A stretch of 10,793 bases of DNA. It comes from Prevotellaceae bacterium UBA4301 (lineage in GTDB: Bacteria; Bacteroidota; Bacteroidia; Bacteroidales; Bacteroidaceae). The translations under genes were made by a program, and so were the position numbers. Under the pieces are notes generated by a model, which was not told the origin of the DNA, made no database searches, and saw nothing but the letters and a program-made list of their open reading frames with translations. The stretch lies in the NCBI GenBank assembly GCA_002395775.1, contig DGUV01000081.1, forward strand, positions 950 through 11,742. Direction: 5' to 3'. Numbering within the stretch: position 1 is the stretch's first letter; every line of letters starts with the position of its first letter. Shown here piece by piece: positions 1 to 5,988 of the stretch.

Positions 1-805
1 TGTTCGTACCGAAGGTGATGTCGGCATTGTAAGCCTTGCGGCGCTCGTCGGAGTTAGGACGATGCTTGTCGATGCAGTCGACGGAGAGTCCGTTGAACAT
101 GTAGAGCGGCCCCATCCATTCAGAGTCACGCTTGGCCAGATAGTCGTTGACGGTCACCACATGCACGCCATTGCCCGTCAGTGCATTGAGGAAAACGGGA
201 AGCGTGGCCACCAGCGTCTTACCTTCACCTGTAGCCATCTCGGCTATCTTTCCCTGATGCAATACTGTACCGCCGAAGAGCTGCACGTCGTAGTGAATCA
301 TGTTCCACTCCGTCTCGTTGCCGCCAGCCACCCAATGGTTGTGGTAGATGGCCTTGTCGCCCTCGATGTCCACAAAGTCATGACGAGCAGCCAGTTCACG
401 GTCGAAGTCGGTGGCCGTAACCTCAATATTCTCATTATTGGTAAAGCGCTCGGCAGTGCTCTTCATGATGGCAAAAGCCACGGGGCGCACTTCTTCCAAT
501 GCTTTCTCCAACACCTCCAGGACCTCCTTCTCCAACTTGTCGATTTGGGCAAAGATGGGAGCACGGTCCTGAATCTCGGTTTCCTCAATCTTAGCTTTCA
601 GGTCGGCAATTTGCTGGCGCAGTTCGGCCGGGGCCTGTTGTACCTTGTTCTTAATCTCTATGGTTTTGGCACGAAGCTCGTCGTTCGAGAGTGCCTGCAT
701 CTCGGGATAAATGGCCTTTACCTGATTCACAAGGGGCTGAATGGCCTTCATATCGCGCTGGGCCTTGTTACCAAAGATGCTACTCAAAAAATCTATAAAT
801 TTCAT
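1..805 (-). CDS. secA: Preprotein translocase ATPase SecA, N-terminal part (runs off left edge)
   Basis: SecA is the cytosolic ATPase motor that drives unfolded proteins through SecYEG. The first 268 codons are present; the rest lies beyond position 1. The start ATG at 805-803 gives MKFIDFLSSIFGNKAQRD, matching the usual SecA N-terminus. The Walker A motif MATGEGKT is at residues 190-197, followed by the conserved LPVFLNALTGNGVHVVTVND stretch (about 201-220) and DITFGTN at the edge. Walker A sits about 85 residues later than in E. coli SecA because of two insertions: a charged, probably coiled-coil stretch at about 61-100 and a second at about 121-168. Such inserts are usual in Bacteroidetes SecA (established from memory). 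It follows the phosphatase-like gene on the same strand after 97 nt, and I see no clear promoter in that gap, so read-through from lnb is plausible. Confidence 0.97.
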   Translation of the reverse strand, partial: MKFIDFLSSIFGNKAQRDMKAIQPLVNQVKAIYPEMQALSNDELRAKTIEIKNKVQQAPAELRQQIADLKAKIEETEIQDRAPIFAQIDKLEKEVLEVLEKALEEVRPVAFAIMKSTAERFTNNENIEVTATDFDRELAARHDFVDIEGDKAIYHNHWVAGGNETEWNMIHYDVQLFGGTVLHQGKIAEMATGEGKTLVATLPVFLNALTGNGVHVVTVNDYLAKRDSEWMGPLYMFNGLSVDCIDKHRPNSDERRKAYNADITFGTN

Positions 806-810
806 AATAA

Positions 811-873
811 TTATTTTTCGGATTATTCAGATTACTCGAATCATTCGGATTATTCGTTCTATTCGGATTATTC
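811..873 (-). repeat. 9-nt tandem repeat directly upstream of secA
   Basis: On the minus strand this is seven 9-nt units: GAATAATCC, GAATAGAAC, GAATAATCC, GAATGATTC, GAGTAATCT, GAATAATCC, GAAAAATAA. It ends 5 nt before the secA ATG, so the array forms most of the leader between the phosphatase-like gene and secA. It has no strong hairpin and no TAnnTTTG promoter. Variation in copy number would change the spacing in front of secA. It could be a neutral low-complexity tract; similar simple arrays lie at two other gene boundaries in this window. Confidence 0.85.
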
Positions 874-903
874 ATATCCTTTAGACAGCACCCTGAAAGA
901 CTG

Positions 904-2466
904 TCACCGGATGCCTGTCAGCGGGGCCACGGAACAGGCATTCGGAGCCCTGATGCGCAGGCAACGGGCCAGCGTGGGAGCTATGTGGTCTACCGTAACC
1001 GGCGATTCCACGACCTCGGGGGTGATGTCGAGCCCGTAAAAGCACAGAGGGAAACCCATGTAGGTCTCACGCTGCGATTTGCGTTCGCCAGTCTGTTCGT
1101 TGACAAGTGTCCATCCGGGTGCCACCTGCACCATGATGTCACCGGAAGTTCGGGGATTATATGCGTTGCGCAGACTGCGTATGCCTGGAATCCAGGCACC
1201 CTGTGCCAGACGTTGCGAAGTATAGACATCGCGAACGCCTTGCAGTTGCATCAGGAAATCGGCACTGCGCTCAAGCAGCTCGCTCAGGTTGATGTTGCGT
1301 TTCTCAATGCCCTTGAGGTCGAAAAAGATTTGGTTACCCATTGTGGCTTCGATGTACTGTGCCTGGCCATAAACGGCCGACAGATACATGTTCAGCAAAA
1401 GTTGAGCACGGGTAATATTGAACTCGCCTGAAGGTATGCGATAGGCTGAAAGATTACCGTCGGACTGCTCGGCATCGCTATATCCGGTGCTTGTGACTAC
1501 AAAGAGTACGCGATTGCGCCCCACCTTCTCTTCCACCATGTCGAAGAGACGGCCCAACTGTTCGTCGAGCCGGACATAGGTATCCTGCAATTCCATCGGA
1601 CACTCTGTAACAGTACGATGGTCGAAGTTGCCAGCATAGTAAGCCACACTGAGGAAATCCGTCACGGGATCGATGCCCAAAAGGGTGTTGCGCAGGCAGT
1701 GACCGACAAATTCGCTTACCTCCTCATTAACCAGCGCACTTGCCTTGAACTGACGCACACGGCCGTCGCCCTTGAAGGTATGGCGGAAGGGCGACTTGGT
1801 ACCGCCCGAAACGAAATAGTTGTATTCGCCCACGAAATCATTGGTCGGTTCCCACACGAGTGACGCCATGCGCTGGGCAGCATGATTGCTGTTGTTGAAG
1901 TAGGAAAGCCAGCTGGGTGAGGAATAATAGGCAGATGTGGTCCATTTTCCCGTTTCGTCATCCATCCAGAATGAGCCGTCGGCCGCATGTCCGGCAGCCA
2001 GAACGGCAGCATCACGATAAGGAGATACACTATAGACAAGGGACTTGCCCTCGGTGGCCACCTTCAGTTCGTCAGCGATAGTGCTCACGGCCAGATGAGC
2101 AGGAGTACCGTCGCTCACACAACGCACGGGTTGCAGCGTTGACCGGTTGAGCCATCGCTCGCCCACGATTCCGTTTTCATAAGGCGAGGCACCACTCACC
2201 AGACAAGCCACAGCCGAGGCTCGGTCGGGCTGAGCAAAAGGATATTGGGCTTGTCTGTAGATGCGACCATTGCTAAGTAATCTGCGAAAGCCCTTTTCGC
2301 CATACAAGGGCGAGAAAGCCTCAAGATAGTCAGTGCGCAACTGGTCTATGACAACCTGCACCACCAGCCTCGGCACCTCAGGAGCTGTCTGAGCCTCTGT
2401 GCCGACCATGGCCATCAGCAGGGCCAGCGAGGTCAGTATTCGATATTGTGCAGCAGTATGCTTCAT
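904..2466 (-). CDS. Secreted alkaline-phosphatase-superfamily protein, probably catalytically dead
   Basis: This 520-residue protein has a Sec signal peptide (residues 1 to about 25, hydrophobic LTSLALLMAM, cleavage near TEAQ), so it should be periplasmic. The fold is recognisable as the PafA-like alkaline phosphatase family: VVIDQLRTDYLEAF at 38-51, YGEKGFRRLL at 55-64, PYENGIVGERW at 95-105, AAGHAADGSFWMDD at 157-170, LQDTYVRLDEQLGRLFD at 293-309 and DHIAPTL at 493-499. Asp41, the first metal ligand, is kept. The nucleophile region reads PDRASAVAC (80-88) where family members have a Thr-containing TACGHT-type motif. The ADHG metal motif is replaced by TSTGYS (325-330), and the late metal-binding His is absent around 460-475. 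I infer a pseudoenzyme or a changed activity. Its ATG overlaps the lnb stop codon (ATGA), so translation is probably coupled. Confidence 0.85.
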   Translation of the reverse strand: MKHTAAQYRILTSLALLMAMVGTEAQTAPEVPRLVVQVVIDQLRTDYLEAFSPLYGEKGFRRLLSNGRIYRQAQYPFAQPDRASAVACLVSGASPYENGIVGERWLNRSTLQPVRCVSDGTPAHLAVSTIADELKVATEGKSLVYSVSPYRDAAVLAAGHAADGSFWMDDETGKWTTSAYYSSPSWLSYFNNSNHAAQRMASLVWEPTNDFVGEYNYFVSGGTKSPFRHTFKGDGRVRQFKASALVNEEVSEFVGHCLRNTLLGIDPVTDFLSVAYYAGNFDHRTVTECPMELQDTYVRLDEQLGRLFDMVEEKVGRNRVLFVVTSTGYSDAEQSDGNLSAYRIPSGEFNITRAQLLLNMYLSAVYGQAQYIEATMGNQIFFDLKGIEKRNINLSELLERSADFLMQLQGVRDVYTSQRLAQGAWIPGIRSLRNAYNPRTSGDIMVQVAPGWTLVNEQTGERKSQRETYMGFPLCFYGLDITPEVVESPVTVDHIAPTLARCLRIRAPNACSVAPLTGIR

Positions 2467-3668
2467 GCTTCCTTGGGCTTACGGTTGTAACGGATGAGGT
2501 AACTAACAGGGCGCGTCAACAAGACCAATGCCAAAGGAAGGGTCAGCGCAGAAAAAGTTTGTGGAATCCAAGGCATGAGCACCACAAAGAGCACCAGCAC
2601 AAGGAGATTGAGATAGTGATAGAGGCAACGCTGCTGACGAATCGCACACTTAACCACCCACACGATGCACAGCAACGGCAATGGATTGAACACCCACACC
2701 TGCCAATTGGAGTCCACCGTAGGATGTTGCGAAAACAGCAGCATGAAAGTAAGCAACACACCTGCCAAGCCCTGCAACAACATTAACAAGATGTCGATGC
2801 CCCACAGCTGTCGCCGCGTAAGGTATTCCACAAGCATTACGAGCAGTGCGGCTGCCAGTGCCATGAGACCGGCCACGAGCGGCGACACGCGAGGCTCCCA
2901 ACCTCCCTGACTTGCCAGTTGACGCTGGTGGGCGTTGGCCTCGAGCAAAACACTGGTGCGGGCCACGAGCGGGCGGCGGTTATTCTTTTCGTCGAATATC
3001 TGGGCACGGGCTGCATACTCCATCAGCTGACCAGGCAGGAACTGTGTTGCACGGTCGCTAAGCACGGTATCGCACGCAGCCCCCAGCAGCAGGTCATTTC
3101 CGACCTCCGACCAAGGGTAGTCCTCTGTCATTTCATGTAAGAGCTGCCGATAGGTGGGATGTTCCTGCGCTTCTTCATAGCGAACCTCGCCCACCACGGC
3201 TTGCTCCACGATATCGCGTGCCTTTGTGGTACAATTGTTCTGCAAGAAATTGTAGCGATAGACTTTGTTCTCTGGCTGGCAGTTAATCACAAGAAGCGAA
3301 AACAATCGGTTGGTTTCCTCGGGCGTCAGATTGAACTGCTGTTCCACAACCGACGAACCTCGGTGAGCATACTCCTCCACAAAAGCGTCGAAGGGATAGG
3401 CTGCCACCTCGTAGTCGCACTCGCCCAGGATGAAATGCCAAGTGAAGTGCGGGCGCTGAAAATTGAACACGCCATAGTTGAAGACGAGGTCGAGCCCCTG
3501 CGTCAGGTTGCGTATGCGCAGGCCTGTATGTCCATAAAGCGAATAGGATTTGGTGCCTGGCGAACAGGTAAGCAGGGAGGCCACAATTGAGTCGCCCACA
3601 GCCTGCCCCTTCGCCCCCATGCAGGTCGAAATCAGGATTAGGATGTACAGAAACGTTTTCTTCATCAT
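2463..3668 (-). CDS. lnb: Lipoprotein N-acyltransferase Lnb (DUF4105 family)
   Basis: This 401-residue membrane protein belongs to the DUF4105 family, characterised in Bacteroides as Lnb, the enzyme that N-acylates diacylated lipoproteins where Lnt is absent (established knowledge). A signal peptide or anchor (KKTFLYILILISTCMG) leads into a periplasmic domain of about 230 residues with an NlpC/P60-like thiol arrangement. The likely catalytic His47 is in SLYGHTGLRI and Cys146 in FLQNNCTTKARDIV. The C-terminal half holds about five membrane helices (roughly 262-280, 291-312, 326-342, 350-367 and 371-388), with the family-typical FSQHPTVDSNWQVWVFNPLP between helices 2 and 3. Two start codons lie in tandem (3668 and 3665). 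A good promoter lies 25 nt upstream. It is first in a run with the phosphatase-like gene and perhaps secA. A plausible substrate is the LptC lipoprotein encoded nearby (inference). Confidence 0.85.
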   Translation of the reverse strand: MMKKTFLYILILISTCMGAKGQAVGDSIVASLLTCSPGTKSYSLYGHTGLRIRNLTQGLDLVFNYGVFNFQRPHFTWHFILGECDYEVAAYPFDAFVEEYAHRGSSVVEQQFNLTPEETNRLFSLLVINCQPENKVYRYNFLQNNCTTKARDIVEQAVVGEVRYEEAQEHPTYRQLLHEMTEDYPWSEVGNDLLLGAACDTVLSDRATQFLPGQLMEYAARAQIFDEKNNRRPLVARTSVLLEANAHQRQLASQGGWEPRVSPLVAGLMALAAALLVMLVEYLTRRQLWGIDILLMLLQGLAGVLLTFMLLFSQHPTVDSNWQVWVFNPLPLLCIVWVVKCAIRQQRCLYHYLNLLVLVLFVVLMPWIPQTFSALTLPLALVLLTRPVSYLIRYNRKPKEA

Positions 3669-3692
3669 TCAATTATGCACACAAACCGCGTG

Positions 3693-3724
3693 CAAAGATA
3701 CGAATAAGCAAGCAAAGAGCCAAA
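3693..3724 (-). promoter_or_regulatory. Bacteroidetes-type promoter for lnb
   Basis: On the minus strand a TTTG -33 element (complement of 3721-3724) is followed by exactly 20 nt and then TATCTTTG (complement of 3693-3700), matching TTTG-N19-21-TAnnTTTG. Transcription should begin near 3685-3690, leaving a leader of about 20 nt before the lnb ATG at 3668. Confidence 0.8.
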
Positions 3725-3755
3725 TGTATTTCAGCTTTTTCGAGCAAGAGCATCT

Positions 3756-3788
3756 AAAACCGAAGGTTAAAGATAGTGAAAACCGAGG
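3756..3788. repeat. Direct repeat in the lnb/coaX divergent spacer (possible operator)
   Basis: AAAACCGAAGG (3756-3766) recurs as AAAACCGAGG (3779-3788), starts 23 nt apart, about two helical turns. The second copy ends 6 nt before the coaX -33 element, a position suited to a transcription factor. No known regulator is recognised. A chance match in A-rich sequence is possible. Confidence 0.35.
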
Positions 3789-3794
3789 CAATAA

Positions 3795-3826
3795 TTTGCA
3801 TTTTCAGATGTATAGTCATAACTTTG
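3795..3826 (+). promoter_or_regulatory. Bacteroidetes-type promoter for coaX
   Basis: TTTG at 3795-3798, a 20-nt spacer, then TAACTTTG at 3819-3826 match the Bacteroidetes -33/-7 consensus exactly. Transcription would start near 3832, giving a leader of about 20 A-rich nt before the coaX ATG at 3854. This supports 3854 as the start: an in-frame GTG at 3776 lies upstream of the promoter. Confidence 0.85.
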
Positions 3827-3853
3827 CAACAAGAAAACCAAAAACGAGAAGCT

Positions 3854-4573
3854 ATGAAGCTCATTATAGACATTGGTAACACGCGGGCGAAACTGTTTGC
3901 CTTCGATGGCGACAGGATTGCAGAAAGCATGGCCACCGACCACCGTCTGACAGGCCTCGTAGAATTTGCGCGACGCACAGAGTGCGACAGAGGCATCTAT
4001 TCGACTGTGGCCCATATTCCCGAAGAAGGGTATGAAGCACTCGGGACACTGGGATTCCCCATGCTGCAACTGACCGGGCAGACACCTGTGCCCGTCAACA
4101 TCATGTATCACACCACCGAGACGCTGGGAGCCGACCGCATAGCAGCTATCGTGGGAGCGCGGAGCATGAAGGCCGACGGGCCGCTGTTGGTCATCGACAC
4201 TGGGACATGCATTACCTACGACTTCCTGGATGCCGACAACCACTATTTGGGTGGCAACATCGCCCCCGGATTGGAACTGAGATTGAAGGCCATGCACGAG
4301 CACACGGCACTGTTGCCGCTCATCAGTCGCGAGGGCGAGGCTCCCGAACTGGGCTACGATACCGCCACGGCCCTGCGCAGCGGTGTGGTGTGGGGCATGA
4401 AACACGAAATCGAGGGTTACATACACCATTTTAGAGCGAAATATCCCTCTCTTTCAGTTTTTTTAACAGGAGGAGACATCAAGCAATTGCGTATTTCAAG
4501 AGAAAGTTGTATCTTTGCCGACGATTTTATTGTCCCACGCGGACTTAACACGATTTTAGCATACAACGAATGA
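3854..4573 (+). CDS. coaX: Type III pantothenate kinase
   Basis: CoaX phosphorylates pantothenate, the first committed step of coenzyme A synthesis, in the cytosol. The 239-residue length is normal for the family. Visible motifs in order: the phosphate-binding IDIGNTRAKLF (5-15); GADR at 92-95 with the expected catalytic Asp94; VIDTGTCITYD (113-123) of the second ASKHA-fold half; GGNIAPGLELRLKAMHEHTA (133-152); GYDTATALRSGVVWG (167-181); and LTGGD (204-208). The ATG at 3854 is chosen because it puts the first motif at the very N-terminus and follows the promoter. The last 150 nt are clearly more AT-rich than the rest and contain a promoter-like motif for the next gene. The stop overlaps the next start (ATGA), implying translational coupling. 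Confidence 0.96.
   Translation: MKLIIDIGNTRAKLFAFDGDRIAESMATDHRLTGLVEFARRTECDRGIYSTVAHIPEEGYEALGTLGFPMLQLTGQTPVPVNIMYHTTETLGADRIAAIVGARSMKADGPLLVIDTGTCITYDFLDADNHYLGGNIAPGLELRLKAMHEHTALLPLISREGEAPELGYDTATALRSGVVWGMKHEIEGYIHHFRAKYPSLSVFLTGGDIKQLRISRESCIFADDFIVPRGLNTILAYNE
4486..4517 (+). promoter_or_regulatory. Candidate internal promoter inside the coaX 3' end
   Basis: ATTG at 4486-4489, a 20-nt spacer and TATCTTTG at 4510-4517 fit the Bacteroidetes promoter with one mismatch in the -33 element. It lies in an unusually AT-rich part of coaX, 52 nt before the outer-membrane protein start at 4570, and could express that gene without coaX. The spacing is ideal, but the motif is short and may be fortuitous. 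Confidence 0.5.
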
Positions 4574-5895
4574 GTCAGACAAGAAGACTTTTCACACTTG
4601 TGACCATCGTACTGATGGCCGCACAATTAATGGCACAGAGCAACGGCAGTAACTCGTCATATTCACGCTTCGGAGTGGGCACACTGGCCGACCAGTCGCA
4701 GGGATTCAACCGCGGCATGGCTGGTGTATCGCAAGGCTACCGCAACGGTCGGTATGTGAACATGCAAAACCCGGCCTCATACGCGGCCATAGATTCCATG
4801 ACCTTCATCTTTGATGCTGGCATGGGACTGCAAGTGGGTCGGCTCAAGGCCAACGGCAGCAGCGAGCAGGTGAAGAACACCTCACTGGAATACATCACAG
4901 CCGGACTGCGACTGTATCGCGGACTGGGACTGTCGTTCGGCTTCGTCCCCTACACTTCAATCGGCTACAACTTCAACGAAGAGCATCGAGTCGGAAGCAG
5001 TCACACCACAGGACAAAGCATCACCACGCGTACCATTTATTATGGTAACGGCGGCCTTCACCAACTCTATCTGGGACTGGGCTGGAACCCATTTGCCCAA
5101 CTGAGCATCGGTGCCAACATCAGCTATGTCTGGGGCGACTACAACCACTCTCTGGCACAAGCCTTCTACGAGGGTTCATCATCGTCCAGCAGCACGGCCT
5201 ACAACACCCAGAACGAAGAATGGGGCTGCGACCTGAAGACCTATAAGCTGGACATCGGCGTACAATACCCCGTGCGGCTCAACGAAAAGAACCAGCTGAC
5301 ACTGGGCGCTACATTCGGTCTGGGACATGGCATCGGCAGCGAAATCACACTGCTCCGCTACACCAGTAAGGGCGATAGCATCAAGCACACCACCTCAAAG
5401 GGATTTGATTTGCCTCACACCATCAGCGCAGGTGCTTCATGGAGCCACGAGGGCCGACTGACCCTTGGTGCCGACTACACCCTGCAACGCTGGAGCGGTT
5501 GCAAGGTACCCATGTCGCAATCCACCTCAACAAGCAGTTCCATCCGCATTGCCACCGACCAATACAGCAATCTCCACCGGGCTGCCCTGGGAGCAGAATA
5601 TGTCCACAATCCACAGCCCAGCAACCGATATTTCGACCACATGCGTTTCCGCCTGGGAGCCTCATACTCAACTTCCTACGTAAAAGTAAACAATGCCGAC
5701 GGGCCTAAGGAATACCGCCTGACGGCCGGTGTGGGACTGCCCCTGAGGACCAAAAACAGCTCACAGGTGAATGTCTCGCTGGAATGGCTACGCCGCGCCC
5801 CCAGCCTTTCGACCCACATCACAGAAAACTATTTCATGGCCCACATTGGAATCACCTTCAACGAACAATGGTTCCAGAAATTCAGATTCCAGTAA
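4570..5895 (+). CDS. Outer-membrane beta-barrel protein of unknown function
   Basis: This 441-residue protein has a Sec signal peptide (LFTLVTIVLMAAQLMAQ, cleavage after about residue 23). The mature start carries SSYSRFGVGTLADQSQGFNRGM (29-50), resembling the SPYSRYGLG-type opening of many Bacteroidetes outer-membrane proteins. The remainder alternates polar and hydrophobic residues in strands rich in Gly, Tyr and Trp (for example LYLGLGWNPFAQLSIGANIS at 166-185), as expected for a barrel of roughly FadL/OmpP1-like size. The last residues, QKFRFQ, lack the classical terminal Phe but keep aromatics near the end. Residues 203-208 are a run of six serines in a probable loop. It overlaps the coaX stop by 4 nt and may also use an internal promoter. 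The substrate is unknown; calling it a transporter would be a guess. Confidence 0.85.
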   Translation: MSQTRRLFTLVTIVLMAAQLMAQSNGSNSSYSRFGVGTLADQSQGFNRGMAGVSQGYRNGRYVNMQNPASYAAIDSMTFIFDAGMGLQVGRLKANGSSEQVKNTSLEYITAGLRLYRGLGLSFGFVPYTSIGYNFNEEHRVGSSHTTGQSITTRTIYYGNGGLHQLYLGLGWNPFAQLSIGANISYVWGDYNHSLAQAFYEGSSSSSSTAYNTQNEEWGCDLKTYKLDIGVQYPVRLNEKNQLTLGATFGLGHGIGSEITLLRYTSKGDSIKHTTSKGFDLPHTISAGASWSHEGRLTLGADYTLQRWSGCKVPMSQSTSTSSSIRIATDQYSNLHRAALGAEYVHNPQPSNRYFDHMRFRLGASYSTSYVKVNNADGPKEYRLTAGVGLPLRTKNSSQVNVSLEWLRRAPSLSTHITENYFMAHIGITFNEQWFQKFRFQ

Positions 5896-5900
5896 AAGGG

Positions 5901-5988
5901 AGAATGAGAAATTGAGAGAATGAGGGAATGAGGGAATGAGAAATTGAGAAATTGAGAGAATTAGAAAATGAGAAAATGAGAAAGGAGG
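5901..5988 (+). repeat. 8-nt tandem repeat overlapping the lptC start codon
   Basis: Five nt after the outer-membrane gene stop begin ten 8-nt units of the form RRAATGAG or AAATTGAG (5901-5980), with a degenerate eleventh (AAAGGAGG, 5981-5988). The lptC ATG at 5976 is part of the tenth unit. Each unit shifts frame by two, so ATG triplets occur in rotating frames across the array. The array fills the whole junction between the two genes. A reverse-orientation copy lies at 6031-6070. Confidence 0.9.

Noticed and set aside
879..905. Hairpin GACAG...CTGTC after the phosphatase-like gene as a terminator
   Set aside because: Only a 5-bp stem with a 12-nt loop and no T-tract; too weak to call.
62..1039. 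A 325-codon plus-strand open frame across the secA start and the end of the phosphatase-like gene
   Set aside because: It is antisense to clearly identified SecA coding sequence and crosses the 9-nt repeat, giving a Tyr/Ser/Asp repeat typical of translated simple sequence.
3776..3853. Upstream GTG (3776) as the coaX start
   Set aside because: It lies ahead of the matched promoter and would add 26 residues before the N-terminal phosphate-binding motif, unlike the family.
3767..4429. A 220-codon minus-strand open frame opposite coaX
   Set aside because: It is antisense to CoaX motifs and covers the coaX promoter; no recognisable domain.
5981..5987. AAGGAGG, a perfect Shine-Dalgarno-like sequence
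   Set aside because: It lies 3 nt downstream of the lptC ATG, no suitable in-frame start follows it, and Bacteroidetes rarely rely on such sites. It is the degenerate last repeat unit.
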